DNA from: Phytophthora colocasiae | Lineage: Eukaryota; Oomycota; Peronosporomycetes; Peronosporales; Peronosporaceae | NCBI GenBank assembly: GCA_018806915.1 | Contig: JAGKQI010000069.1 | Span: 682,001 to 746,000 of the forward strand | DNA length: 64,000 nucleotides | Reading direction: 5' to 3' | Shown: positions 20,931-31,855 of the stretch, piece after piece | Position numbering within the stretch: the stretch's first letter is position 1 | How the letters are laid out: the number at the start of each line of letters is the position of its first letter | Notes under the pieces: model-generated | Databases searched by the model: none | Told to the model about the DNA's origin: nothing | The model's input: only the letters and a program-made list of their open reading frames with translations | Translations under genes and position numbers: made by a program

Positions 20931-21229
20931 TTCATCCCCTTAGATCGTCCATCTCCACGTAATTAACTTCTTCGAGTTGTCGTTCTCCGTAAGCAGCTGC
21001 AACAAGAACGTTTCAATCTCTGCCGGTGACTCACTCATAAAGGCATCGCTTTTTATTTATTTTTTCACGGATTATATTGGCACATATTTATCAAACGCGC
21101 ATATAATAACAATCCATAATGTCATCTGCTTCCGACATCAACGCCTACGCTCACTCGGTTGAGCCAGCTCAGTGCGAAACGCTCTTCAACTCTAAGAAAT
21201 GGACCGTTCCTATATTAGAGGTCGAGTCC
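20931..21229. other. Spacer of the inverted duplication, no gene seen
   Basis: AT-rich sequence between the remnant and the mutarotase-like gene end, with TTTTTATTTATTTTTTC near 21050. No supported gene or repeat. Confidence 0.5.
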
Positions 21230-21230
21230 T

Positions 21231-21799
21231 AGATGCGTCTCCGTCTTGCCACTTGGTCGAAGTCCACACCCTTAAGACCCGAGTCGTCCACCCACAGATA
21301 ATTGTGCAGTAGCGTGTGGAACTCGACCTTCTCCGTGTGCTTGTTGTAGAGCTGTGTCAAGCTGGTTGGCGTACAGCTTCACCTCGTACTGGAGCTCAAA
21401 CTCCACCGGCCACATCTGGCGGGTCGAATCGCTAGCCGCCATGGTGAATTTGACCACACTAGCGCCGCTCTTGTCCGTCGTGTCCTTGTGGCTCGCCAGG
21501 GTCCAGTTGGTGATGCCGTGGTTGGGGAAACCGGGAGCACCGCCGAAGTTCGGGAACACCACGGGGATACCGCCGCGAATCGGGTTCACGCGGTCCATGT
21601 ACGAGTCGTTGGACATGAAGAGCACATCGACGTTCGGGTCCATCGCAGCACGACACGACTTGACGTGAGCGCCGAAGAGAAAGACCTCGGCACTGGAGCC
21701 GTACGGGTGCGAGAGCTTGGCAGTCTCATGCTCAGCATTTACAGTAGCCAGCAAAGCTGAAGCAACGACTGCAGCCTTAGACACGAATGAGGAGACCAT
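21231..21799 (-). pseudogene. Secreted hexose-6-phosphate mutarotase-like gene, truncated and frameshifted
   Basis: ATG at 21799; residues 1-22 form a signal-peptide-like hydrophobic segment ending near VNA. Then GSSAEVFLFGAHVKS, DVLFMSNDS, NPIRGGIPVVFPNFGG, FPNHGITNW and VEFELQYEV, the N-terminal half of the aldose-1-epimerase fold (YeaD type, interconverting hexose-6-phosphate anomers). After NQLDT the frame changes: the natural continuation (LYNKHTEKVEFHTLLHN, then LWVDDSGLKG) is in the next frame and reaches TAG near 21231. It is shorter than the family's usual about 300 residues, so a remnant. Confidence 0.7.
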
Positions 21800-22536
21800 G
21801 ACAATGTGGTCGCCAGGAGATTAATTGCCGAATGAAAGCTGGTGGGGATTTAATGCGAGACAGACAGCACGTAACCAGGAACAATGACAAAGCGCCAGCG
21901 CTAACTTTGAAGGCTGGTGTGCCTTTTGTCTCCTGATCTTCTCCGGAGAGCTCCCGAACTGTTTTTCCTTGATTCGTGGCTGACCTCAACTCGTTCGAAG
22001 AGCTCAGCACTGGCACAAGGAATACCATACCAAGTCTTAGGAGCGCCACAATGCAAGTAACTGGTACTGTAGAACTATGGTCCTCCACGTGCCAACAAAA
22101 AGTAGAGAAGCACATTCCAGCGGGATCATAATGCCCTTGACATCTTCATCCAAGTACGGAACCAGGAAGTTTCGGCATATTGTTCAAGTTCCAGTCATCC
22201 TGCGCGTACCGCTCCAGTAGCTCCTCTAGTGATTTGGCTGCTTCAATATATCCATGTTTTCTCCTCCTGTTGTTGCTGCTAGACCATCGCGAGGTCCATG
22301 TGAGAAGAATTCACTCAGTTGACCAACGTGTTCACTCTTAGCCTTTGTAGTTAGATTCTTCCCACGCTTTTTCACAGTGCGAAGACTCTTGTCGTACAGA
22401 TCCTGACGAGGGAAAGCGCTATCGTTGGCACCAGTGTCCACGTCGCTGCCGTACTGCACTTCCAGTCACTGTTCGTGCATTGGAATACTCAATAGTCTCC
22501 AGTACTCGCTCCTGATCACTCACAGCTTCGTCTGGA
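21300..22536 (-). repeat. Inverted duplication, arm 2
   Basis: Partner of 19391-20628. It continues on both sides into the same two genes it contains, so it looks like the original locus. Arms are about 670 bp apart. Confidence 0.9.
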
Positions 22537-22960
22537 TGAACCTCGGACGACAAGGAAAAATAATCACGTTTCCAAGCATCTGCACGCTCCTTGTAGTCCA
22601 TGAGACTGATCTCCGCGCCCATATCGAAGCCAAATTTTGGGGTTTCCTTGCTTTTGTTCGGATCCATCGCGTCCTGCACACAGTCGTTGCAAGACCAGTC
22701 CCCAGTCGGCATCACATCCAGCGGATCGTCCAAGCAGAAGATGTGCTGGCCACTATTGCAGCCGTCACACAGCAGCATCCGATCCTGACAATCACCACGC
22801 AGACAAATCTGGCAGATCTCACTGTTAAACGCCAGTTCCGCGGCGTCTGCGTCCCAGCCAGGATTTCCATGGCAGACAGCTCCTCATAACCGTCCTCCAG
22901 GTATCGCACGGCAACGTGCAGCTTCTTCACTCCAAATACCCGCTTCACTTCTGCTAATAC
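21830..22960 (-). pseudogene. PHD finger/JmjC (KDM5-like) gene, broken
   Basis: Minus strand. 22960-22850 reads VKRVFGVKKLHVAVRYLEDG, followed after a frame change by a PHD finger (EICQICLRGDCQDRM, LCDGCNSGQHIFCLDD, GDWSCNDC; Cys4-His-Cys3), then PKFGFDMGAEISL, a stop or frameshift, MDILKQPNH, and the JmjC signature pieces FCWHVEDH and GAPKTWYGIP. Order and motifs fit a KDM5/JARID1-type histone H3K4 demethylase (chromatin, nucleus). At least three frame changes make it non-functional. The coiled-coil sequence at 22884-23243 may be its upstream part. Confidence 0.7.
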
Positions 22961-23243
22961 AGCTGCTGGTTTCCTCGATCTTCACGAGTTTGTCCTCGTA
23001 CATCGCTTCAACACTCGCGAGCTTCTCTTGCGCACTCACCGGTTTCTCTCTCGCGCGCTTGAGCGTCTCTGTATGCACCGCCTCCAGTTTCTCTCTCGCG
23101 CGCTTGAGCGTCTCTGTATGCACCGCCTCCAAGCTCGCGAGCTTCTCCGCGTGCATCTTCTCGGCACTTGCAAGCTTCTCCTTATGCATCGCCTCCACGC
23201 TGGAGAGCAGCTTCTCGGCACTTTCAAGCTTCTCCTTGTGCAT
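22884..23243 (-). pseudogene. Coiled-coil repeat fragment
   Basis: Minus-strand frame of about 30-residue-spaced repeats (MHKEKLESAEKL, AVHTETLKRAREK). It includes a 45-bp DNA tandem duplication (23043-23132) encoding 15 residues twice. Strong heptad pattern. It runs into the PHD/JmjC pseudogene with a one-base frame change near 22960, so it may be the same gene's N-terminus. Confidence 0.45.
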
Positions 23244-23287
23244 CGCCTAGCCGCCGACGCCAAGTCAATGCTGGACAGTAGAAGCAG

Positions 23288-23521
23288 GTGGACCGTTGTA
23301 TGTGCATTGAGGAGAGCGAATTGCTGGAGAAACTGCAGAATATCTGCGGTGCTGTAGCTATGGCCTTCCCTATGGGGCTGCCAGCGCACGATCCAGTCGA
23401 GCTTATGCTGGACGCCGGAAGTGCCGAAGAGGCTCTTGCCGACTCGTCGGCTGTGCTTGAAGTTGTTCGGGAGGACACGGCGGAGCTCCAAATAATCTGC
23501 AGGATCAATCCGCTCACTTGA
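23288..23521 (+). pseudogene. CFAP298 (C21orf59)-like ciliary gene remnant
   Basis: About 70 residues (LEKLQNICGAVAMAFPMGLP, HDPVELMLD, VLEVVREDTAEL) matching the conserved block of CFAP298, a dynein-arm assembly factor of motile cilia (vertebrate form has GAVMIVYPMGLP, YDPIRMEFE). Only this block remains and flanks are unrelated. It lies antisense to the coiled-coil fragment's upstream sequence. Confidence 0.55.
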
Positions 23522-23736
23522 GCCATGAACACGACAGCAATTGACGTGCCCACTGCAGCTCCATCCATGCCGATGGTAACGCCTAGTGACGGCACAAACC
23601 GGTACAGTCGAGGAGAAACGAGTTTCCTGGCGCCGATGCGGATTCTGGGAATTTCCGAGCGTATTTAAGAGTCGAATCGTTCGCGTGGTCCACATAGAAG
23701 TGAAAAGCCAGACACCCCACATAAAATCCGATCACC
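23522..23736. other. Upstream region of the coiled-coil host gene
   Basis: 215 bp before the ATG at 23737; no recognisable gene. Expected to hold its promoter, but no clear TATA box is seen. Confidence 0.35.
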
Positions 23737-24116
23737 ATGGCCTGCCCGAACTGCGCCGTGCTCACCGCGGAGCGGGACGTTTACCGAGAACGCGCGCTCG
23801 CCGCCGAAGCCCTCTCGAATCGTCTCGCCGCCACCCTCGACGAGAACAACCAACGCATCGAGGCGCTCAACCCAACCCTCGACGAGAACAACCAACACAT
23901 CGAGGCGCTCAACCAAACCCTCGACGAGATCAACCAACACATCGAGGCGCTCCAACAGGAGCTGCGTGGCAGTGCCGCCCGCACACACGAGCTGCTCGAG
24001 CGCTTCATTACCTTGCTGAACGGGCGACTGCGCGAGGTCTTCGATGTGTCAACAGCGCAGCAGCAGGAATTCCAGGAACTGCTCACCGAGTTAAAGGTGA
24101 CTTCGGGCACGACGCA
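23737..24116 (+). pseudogene. Host coiled-coil gene, 5' part (exon 1, interrupted by element C)
   Basis: ATG MACPNCAVLTAERDVY, then a coiled coil with three near-identical 14-residue repeats (LDENNQRIEALNPT, LDENNQHIEALNQT, LDEINQHIEALQQ). Element C is inserted after the ACGCA copy at 24112-24116. Removing C and one ACGCA copy gives a continuous frame into 31310-31538, then a 65-bp intron and 31604-31855, for a 286-aa product. The C-terminal part (RVILARTARDVNYVKYQL) is faintly like the DUF3627-type domain of large-DNA-virus proteins; weak. Confidence 0.65.
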
Positions 24117-24497
24117 TGCAGCGGGGCTGCGTAGGTGTGCACCGCACAGAGGAAGTTTAGTTGACTCGTAGAGTCCTGCTTGCAAGGCACTAGCCTTCGG
24201 TTCTATACAAGAATCAAGTAGTCCACTAAATACGGGACTCACAGAGTCAGTGTCCCTATAACAAAGGACTAACACTAACTATGTAAAATGCAAACTGATT
24301 TTTATTGACTTTATTGCCCTAATCCTAAATGTAACGGATTTAGTATCTAACATACTAAATCCTAATCAAAATGCAACGTGAGGCTCTGAGGCTATCTACG
24401 TATCTACTCGTGTGTGCCACACCATTATGTACCCACATAAATGTATCCACGTGTGTCACACACCAACGAGAAACATTCGTGTAACATCCCCGTTACA
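24117..24497 (-). repeat. 3' LTR of element C
   Basis: 381 bp; ends TGTAAC ... TGCA on the minus strand. It has a 21-bp segment near 24378-24400 absent from the other LTR. Confidence 0.9.
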
Positions 24498-25407
24498 CTC
24501 TCCCCCACCAAGATTCCGGATACCGTATCCGGAAAGTGTAAACACACGACGCGATTATCGGCTGATGGCCACGGCACCTTGCCTTGCGCGGACGGCGCTG
24601 TCTCTCGTGCGTGTTACACGCCTCCGTACGCGATGCCACTTGGTACACACTTGGGCCCAATGCTTACCAAGCATAGGAGCCTACTGGCTCGAGTCAAGGG
24701 GCTCTACGGGCATGGAAAGAAGGCCACAGGTGGCGTATCTATGATACTACTGGATCAGTGATCCACAGGGCAAGCCTTCCAAGCTACCAACGGTTCCACG
24801 AACCACACAGCAGTGGGGCCCACTCGCTTCACAGTTAATGTGACCCTCGGATGAGCACTGTGTGCAGGGCTTGATGCCCAAGTTGTCCTTGAAGCAGGCG
24901 CAAGCGCCACTATGTGTCACAGACACTGTGTCTTGTGAATACACGTGCTCAGCACAGTCGTAGACACGACAACGAGCACCAGACAGCTAAGCTGTCGCTC
25001 AGGAGGTGCATATCTACCTCCTACTGCTATGCAGCATGCGGGGCCCAATGCCTTGGCATCCTGGCATCCACAGTGCCTCATGACACAGTCATACCCATTG
25101 AACGCTTCTAGCGTCAGGTGATCGGATAGAATCCGTTTCCATCACCACTTGCCGTTTAGACAGAACGTCATTAAGACGGTTGTTCATCACGAACCATCTT
25201 CGCTTCATGATCGCGAAGCTCCGGGCCATAGGCCAGTGCTGTTAAAGGGTCAAAGACCTTTGAAACACGCGCGCGAGGCGCATGTAGCTCTACTGCGCTT
25301 GCAGTTTGAGCATTCGATGCCACGTCGACGGCACCGACGTGCTCGCTGCAAGTATTGCAGCTACGGGTCAGAGCCTGAGCTCAGCAACGACCCTGTGGAC
25401 TCCCACC
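24498..25407 (-). other. 3' untranslated region and purine tract of element C
   Basis: Minus strand: purine tract GGTGGGGGAGAG (24498-24509) directly before the 3' LTR. The rest (about 900 bp) is non-coding as far as I can see. A 65-codon Cys-rich frame (24747-24944, minus) is not supported by anything else. Confidence 0.6.
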
Positions 25408-26269
25408 TTAGTGGGAGGTGCTTGGCACCCGGCGACTCCGTCGCACGCCCACCGGGCGGTCTGACACCGGGTGTGCCCGATCATACGCGTCAACGACGTC
25501 GGGGCAATCCTGCCGTAGTGGCACCTCGAACTCCCACGAGTTCTGTGAGTGAGGGTAACCTCGCCACTTCACCAGATACTGGTTGTGTCCTTGGCGACGA
25601 CGCCGTGCCATCAGGCGATCCACGTGATTGTGAAGCTCACCTTGCTCATCGAGCAGAGCAGGAGGAGGACGAGCGGTCGATGGGTTCTCGCGCTGCGAGT
25701 GTAGACGCGCTGCATTGCTTGCAGACCCGCGTCGGCTCGGTGAAGGAGCACGACCACCACGTTGGTCATCAGACCCATCGCTTAGCGACTGGTCTCGAGG
25801 AGACCTAGAGTCGCGGGGACCGGTATGAGTCGCCTCTGGTGCTGCATCAGCGGGTCTAAGACCTCGAGCATCACGTTGCTCCGGATTGACAAGACCTGTT
25901 GGTTCGGATGCAACCACCTGTGGCTCTGCCACCTGCTGCCGTGCAGCCTTCGTCCGACTCGGCGCCAGAACTCACAAGAGCAGGGTCCCGATATGGCTTA
26001 AGCAAGCCCACGTAGAACACAGGATGTGTTCGCATACGCTTTGGCAAGTCAAGCGTGTATGCCAGGCCCTTCTTGGCCACGACCGTGAACGGTCCAATGA
26101 AGCGCGGCCGCAACTTCGTCTTGAAGACGGCTGACACTGCGTGTGTAGGCAGGTTCTTAGCGTTTAATAAAACGTGGTCACCGACCTTGAACTCCCACAT
26201 GTTGCTTCTGCCTTTGGCATCAGCTTGTTCCTTTTGAACATCTTGGCTTTCAGCCATTGCGTCACGCAC
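25408..26269 (-). pseudogene. pol: Element C pol: integrase tail and chromodomain
   Basis: 26269-25871 holds the GPY/F-type tail (LRPRFIGPFTVVAKKG, HPVFYVGLLKPYRD). A frameshift near 25900 leads to 25932-25408 with a Ser/Arg-rich linker and a chromodomain (HVDRLMARRRR, YLVKWRGYPHSQNSWE). Chromodomains of this kind direct integration to modified histones. It is separated from the integrase core by another frameshift near 26275. Confidence 0.85.
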
Positions 26270-26275
26270 ACGGCG

Positions 26276-27176
26276 TTATACGCTAAGCCTTATCGAGAGG
26301 AAGTCATCGACTTGCTTGCGAACAGCAAGGGGGCTGACATCAGCAAGCTCGGAGTCGAGCGACGGCACAGCCTCTCCCCCACCAAGCCCAAGGCTACCGC
26401 GTGGCGGAGTGAGCGGGACGCGCGGATGCGCAAGGCCGTTCACGTAGAACGGGGTGAAGCCTGTCGAGGCATGCACCGCGTTGTTCATTGAGAACTCAAC
26501 GAGAGGGAGCATAGCGCTCCAACGCTTCGGTGTTTCAGCGCATACGCTGCGGAGGATGTCCTCCAGGACGCGGTTCACGCGTTCAGTCTGACCTTCGGTC
26601 TGCGGATGATCCGCCGTGGACATGTCCAGTCGAGTGCCAAGCACTTTAAAGACGGACGTCCAGAAGTGACCCGTGAAACGGGGGTCTCGATCCGAGACAA
26701 TGGTCTCTGGCAGCCCATGCTGGCGGTAGACCCGATCGATAAAGATCGTCGCTGTACCAGCGCCATCGACGGTGTCCGGCACAGCCGCTAGGTGAGCCAT
26801 CTTGCTCAGACGGTCAACAAAGACCACCACGCCCGTGTTTCCTGCCGAGTCCTTCGGCAGGCCAAACACAAAGTCCATACTTATGGACTGCCAACACCCA
26901 GAGGGTACAGGTAAGCTCGCCAAAGGCGCAGCCGCATGCGGCGAGGGTTTAACCCGCTGACACGTCTCGCACGTGTGCACATATGTGCTGATCCACTTGT
27001 ACATCTTCGGCCACCAGTACATGGAGCTCACCGAGCCGTAGGTCTTCTCGCGACCGAGGTGGCCGCTTGTGGGCGTGTCGTGGGCCTCATAGAGGATACG
27101 ATACTTCAGGTCCTCATCGTGAGGAACCACCACACGTGGTGGGTCATCCTGACCCGTGCTGTAGTACAGCAGACCG
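26276..27176 (-). pseudogene. pol: Element C pol: integrase core
   Basis: HHCC zinc finger (EAHDTPTSGHLG ... CETCQR) and DDE core (SMDFVFGLP, VSDRDPRFTG, QTEGQTERVNRV). It is in the same frame as the RT-RNase H part and separated from it only by a TGA at about 27177-27179 (LQRYSL stop GGLLYY), consistent with CGA to TGA. Confidence 0.9.
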
Positions 27177-27179
27177 CCT

Positions 27180-28387
27180 CACAGGCTATAGCGTTGGAGT
27201 CTCGCCTTTAGGCGTCGTGACAGAGTCACCTTTGAGTCCTTAAACTCATCGCTCCCTAGAGCTTGAAGCAGCGCGACACAAGAGTCGTCCTGAGCGTACG
27301 CTGCTCGAACCATGTCCGTCACGGACGACGTCACCGAGGTGACATGAGCTAACTCATAGTCCGGGCGACGTGATAACGCGTCAGCGAGGACGTTCTGCCT
27401 GCCAGGCTTGTACTTCACCTCGAAGTTATACTCCGCAAAGAAGGAGAGCCATCGAGCCATCCTCTGCGAGAGGTGAGGCGACTGCGTCGCTGTGCGTAGT
27501 GACGCATGATCCGTGTAGATCACAAACGGCTTGGAGCCGAGTAGGTGAACCCTGAATTTGACGAGAGCGTACTTCATTGCAAGTAGCTCCTTGTCATGAA
27601 CTGGATAGTTCTTCTCAGCAGCCTTGAGCTGCCGAGACTCAAACGCAATGACGCGTTCGCGCCCGTCGGCGTCCGCTTGTAGCAAAGCACTGCCGATGGC
27701 AAAGTCCGAGGCGTCACAGACGACGATGAACGGACGATCGGGGTCTGGCAACGCCAGTATCGGTGCCTGAAGCAGGCTATCCTTGATACGAGTGAACGCA
27801 CTCTCGTGCTCAGCACGCCATACCCATTCGGCATCCTTCTTAAGGAGATCCGACAGTGGCCGAGCCAACACAGCGTAGTTCTCGCTGTACTTGTGCAAGT
27901 AGTTGGCCAAGCCCAGCCACTTACGCAAGTCCTTCTGGTTCAAGGGAACCGGCCAGTCCACAATGGCCTTGACCTTTACTGGATCAGCACGAAGGCCATG
28001 CTTCCCAATGAAGCACCCTAGGAAAGGGATTTCTTCCGCGCCAAAGACGCACTTGTCCGCGTTGGCGTACAACTTGTTGGTGCGCATGCACTCGAGCACT
28101 GCTCTCACGTGTTCCACGTGTACCTCGACATCAGTCTTCCCGTGCTCAGCAAGACTGTGGACGAACACATCGTCAAAGTACGTCTGTGCGAATGCCCGTA
28201 GGGGCTTGAACAACTGCGTCACTAGACGATTGAACGTTGCAGGCGCATTCGACAGCCCTTGGGGCATGACGAGCCACTCCCAGAGCATACCGCTCGGGGT
28301 GCTCACCGCTGTAAGCGGAATATCACTGGCTCGCATGAGCAGCTGATAGTAGCCATCGACTAAGTCGAGCGCATGGACATGGTGCAA
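27180..28387 (-). pseudogene. pol: Element C pol: reverse transcriptase and RNase H
   Basis: RT palm (LDLVDGYYQL, GLSNAP, catalytic YFDD at about 28175) with only 20 residues between NAP and YFDD, then RNase H with the usual catalytic residues (VCDASDFAIGSAL, KELLAMKYAL, TDHASLR) and PGRQNVLADALSR. This single active-type RNase H contrasts with families A and B. A frameshift at about 28370-28387 separates it from the upstream RT part. Confidence 0.9.
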
Positions 28388-29850
28388 CCCACCATGCTGT
28401 TCTGAAGAACATTCTTCCTAGGAATCGGCGTCTGCGCCGGAATCGTGGCAGCGTTGAGCTTGTTAAAAGCGTGAACGATACGCCACTTGCCATTCGGCTT
28501 TCTGACACAGAACGTTGGCGCGGAGTGCGGAGACTTGCTCTCGCGCACGAGACCCGCCGCGTGCTTAGCACGGAAGAAGGCGTCAATGACGCCGCATTGC
28601 TCTTTAGGAAGAGGCCACTGCCGGGTCACGCAGTATTTAGTTCCGGGAACTAAGTCGATCTCGTGACGAACGCCTCGGTCAGGAGGCAGGCCACTCGGTG
28701 GTTCCTTCGAGACAACGTCTCCATATTCCTTCAGCAAGGAGTAGAAGGGATCCGAGGGATTCTTGAGGATCTCTGATCCACTCCTGGCGTTCAACGCCTT
28801 CTTGATCTCGGCCAATACGGACTCGTCAACGAGGGACGATGAGTTTAACTCCTCTTCTGGTCGGACGATGACCACCTCGGCGAGTTTGCCAGCCTTCAAG
28901 GCATCGCCAAAGTCGGCGAACGACATCTCCTCTAGCTCAAGGAGCTTGTCAACACTCGGCAACTCGTCCAGCAGGACGTTGCCTTCGGCACTGCCGTCCA
29001 CTCCGTCAACCAGGGTGTATAGCTGCCCACAGCCTCCCTGTGCGTCAGCACTTGACGTCGCGGGTGACTCAGACGCAGAGCGTCTCGCCCGAAGGGCCTT
29101 GCGACGTCGTCGTCTAGCCGACGAGCGTCCACTCGACGGAGTACGTGCCGCCCCACAGTTCACGGCCTGGTAAGTCCCGATGCCATCGGCATCCAGTGAC
29201 GGTCCATGACCGGCGTCACTCGGCGGAGTACGTGCCGCCCCACAGGGGTTACGTGAGCTTTGCCCACACGTTGACTCACTGTCAACCAGCGCTACGCGCT
29301 CAACAGGACTGCGGTCCTCGCACTCGGTGCTGTCCACCAACTCGGACACACCGACTTCCAGCATCATAGCCGACTCGGCTCGATGCTCGCGCCAATAGCG
29401 CTTCTGCTTCCTAGCAGAGGTGGGTTCATGACTCGCCAAAGCTCCACTAGGAGAGAAGTGCGTAGCACCTAAGGTCTTCGACCTCCAATCAATCCATGGC
29501 TCGTGGCGCTCCAGCCACGCCATGCCAAGGATGAGGTCGTACCTCGAATCCAGGTCCAGGACCAAGCAGCGTTCCACGCTATCGAAGTCCAAGAACTTCA
29601 GCCGCAGGTCCATGGGGACCTTGGCCACCGTGACACGGACGCCCGTCGCTAGACGGACAGTGACGGTGTCACCTCTTCGCGCTCGAAGCGCCTCAGCATA
29701 TTGCTGACTACCTTCAACGGTGGAGCGTCTGACGTAGTTGCCAGACGCCCCCGAATCGATCAACACGATCCACGGCTTCTCGAAGCCCTTCACGTCCACA
29801 TGGACGACCAGCAAGCCCTGCTTGCTCACACGTTCCGTGTTCAAGAGCAC
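28388..29850 (-). pseudogene. pol: Element C pol: protease and start of RT
   Basis: Retropepsin motif LIDSGASGNYV near the start, LILGMAWL, a variable acidic linker, then RT N-terminal motifs (PPDRGVRHEIDL, RQWPLPKEQ, SPHSAPTFCVRKPNGKWR). Ends by frameshift into the next segment. Confidence 0.85.
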
Positions 29851-29871
29851 GGAGCTCTTCGGGGCTGAGAC

Positions 29872-30886
29872 TCAGTGCCTCTCACGCACTGCAGAACTCA
29901 GTTCTTCCCCAGTAGACCGCCCCGCGTCTACTGGGAGCCGGCGTTTCCCTGGGCAGAGCTCAAAGCGGGACCCGCGGCAGGGTTGCGGCCATTCTGGCCG
30001 GCGCGCTCTTTGCGCAGAGGGCAGTTGGGCCTCAGGTGTGAGGGACTGCCGCATGTATAGCACCGGCGGGTGCTCATACGCTGCACCGCAGCTCGTCATC
30101 TTCAGCATAGCTGAGGTCCATGGGCTCGGGTCGACCGGACCCTGTGCTGATAGCACCGACCCTCGACAACTTAAAGTTGTGTTCGGCATTCAATGCCACG
30201 CTGACAGCATCTTCGAAGCTGTGGGGGTTCTGACGGAATGTCTCCGTCCTGGCCACGCCAGCTCGTAAGCCTTCCATGAAGACTGTCCCGGCGACCACCT
30301 CAGGTAGAGGGTCGGCAGCCATGCCAGCAATGAGCGTGCGCAGCTCTTGGACATAGTCCACCAGATCCTTCTTGCCCTGGCGACAAGCAAGGAAGCGTGA
30401 CCGCACGCGATACGCCTGGTTAGGCGGAGCAAACACTTACGTGAGCTTGGCCTTTAGCTCGCCCCATGTGGGGAAGGCCGCTTCCACCGACGTCCCAGAC
30501 GTCAAGGCCCATTCTTGTGCTCGTCCTTCGAGCTTAGAGATGGCAAACGCCACGCGTTGCCCCTCCAACTGGAGCATGGCGGCCCCCATGGCCATTTCGA
30601 CCTCTCGGGTCCACAAAAGGAGGTTCTCTCCCTCATTCCCGTGGAAGGTCTTCACGCTGAGCGTGACGGGCTTAGCTCTCGGAGCAGGGGTAACCCCTTT
30701 TACATTCAGCTGAATGTGCTCGACGAGAGCGTTTTCGTACGAGGCAAATGCCTCGAGGCGCGCGTTGACGGCCTCCGGCCCTTGGGACGCAAGGTGCGCC
30801 GTACCTTCCGGGCCCAGCAAGGACGTAAACTTGTTAAGCGTGTCCCGCTGACTCGGAGTCAAATGAGCGTATGCTTCTGGCTCCAT
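29872..30886 (-). pseudogene. gag: Element C gag
   Basis: ATG at 30886 ([10 protein letters not shown]). Capsid-type region ([35 protein letters not shown]) up to a TAA at 30437-30439, then the same frame continues (RSRFLACRQGKKDLVDYV, NAEHNFKL) to a stop near 30074. After a further frame change, a CCHC zinc knuckle (CYTCGSPSHLRPNC) near 30040. One nonsense and one frameshift. Confidence 0.8.
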
Positions 30887-30944
30887 TCTCACAGAAAAAC
30901 AGTCTTCAACTCAGGAGTTGGATTGACTACTAGTGCTACCAGAT

Positions 30945-31304
30945 GCAGCGGGGCTGCGTAGGTGTGCACCGCACAGAGGAAGTTTAGTTGACTCGTAGAG
31001 TCCTGCTTGCAAGGCACTAGCCTTCGGTTCTATACAAGAACCAAGTAGTCCACTAAATACGGGACTCATAGAGTCAGTGTCCCTATAACAAAGGACTAAC
31101 ACTAACTATGTAAAATGCAAACTGATTTTTATTGACTTTATTGCCCTAATCCTAAATGTAACGGATTTAGTATCTAACATACTAAAACCTAATCAAAATG
31201 CAACGTGTATCTACTCGTGTGTGCCACACCATTATGTTCCCACACAAATGTATCCACGTGTGTCACACACCAACGAGAAACATTCGTGTAACATCCCCGT
31301 TACA
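30945..31304 (-). repeat. 5' LTR of element C, with adjacent primer-binding site
   Basis: 360 bp. On the minus strand it ends GCTGCA and is followed after two bases by TGGTAGCACTAGTAGTC (about 30926-30942), a candidate primer-binding site of a different type from that of families A and B. Confidence 0.85.
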
Positions 31305-31309
31305 ACGCA

Positions 31310-31538
31310 CGGCCATCGCGTGATTTTGGCGCGCACGGCGCGCGACGTCAACTACGTGAAGTACCAGCTTCATTCCGGTACGGATCGCTACATCGCCGGC
31401 GTCTCCCGGTCGTACGCTGTCCGAGGCATCGAGGTGACCCAGTATGGTCGTCAGGGCAATGGCACGAACCTGCGCAAGTTCATCCGAGAGAAAGTCGAAC
31501 CAATTCTTAAGCAGCGGCTCGCGCCCGACGTCGCCAGG
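31310..31538 (+). pseudogene. Host coiled-coil gene, rest of exon 1
   Basis: Continues 23737-24116 in frame after removal of element C: GHRVILARTARDVNYVKYQL, YAVRGIEVTQYGRQGNGTN, FIREKVEPILKQR. It ends at AGG before GTAAGT (31539). The 203 codons of exon 1 have no stop across the join. Confidence 0.6.
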
Positions 31539-31603
31539 GTAAGTGATGCGATATAACCCCGGATGGATCTGCTTGCTAATTTCTAATCATTTAAGCTGCC
31601 CAG
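31539..31603 (+). other. 65-bp spliceosomal intron
   Basis: GTAAGT at 31539, TTTCTAATC branch-like site at 31580-31588, CCCAG at 31599-31603. Removing it keeps phase 0 and extends the frame into exon 2. Length fits oomycete introns. Confidence 0.65.
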
Positions 31604-31855
31604 GGAACTCAGCGCCTACCGCGATTCAAAGGCTTCTTCTGCGAGTGGTACGGTGGCACGTCCGTCACTCGTGAAGACTTTGAGCAGTTGCTCAACGACG
31701 CTGCCGCTGACTACTACGCGGAAGCGCCAGATCCAGTCCCTCTGTTCGCTCAGCACGTCCGATCCGTTGAAGAAACGTGTACGGACGTGTGTCTTGAGGT
31801 GATCGCGCTGGCCGAGATGATCTTCCCGGTGCCTCTTTTCCTGAGACCCCCATAG
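31604..31855 (+). pseudogene. Host coiled-coil gene, exon 2
   Basis: 83 codons to TAG at 31853-31855 (LPRFKGFFCEWYGGTSVT, DFEQLLNDAAADYYAE). In phase with exon 1 through the intron. The locus is otherwise open, so element C appears to be the main lesion. Confidence 0.55.

Larger units (their letters stand above)
24117..31304 (-). mobile_element. Family-C Ty3/Gypsy chromovirus, decayed, with 5-bp TSD
   Basis: 7.2 kb. LTRs 24117-24497 and 30945-31304 are in minus orientation (TGTAACGGGG ... CCCCGCTGCA), flanked by ACGCA at 24112-24116 and 31305-31309. The LTRs differ by about 5 substitutions and a 21-bp indel, so it is older than B2. Contents: gag, protease, RT, RNase H, integrase, chromodomain, each interrupted by stops or frameshifts. 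It has a single RNase H, no ORF before gag and no antisense gene. Confidence 0.95.

Noticed and set aside
24747..24944. Cys-rich 65-codon minus-strand frame in element C
   Set aside because: No homologue in the window, short, in a decayed element's 3' untranslated region.
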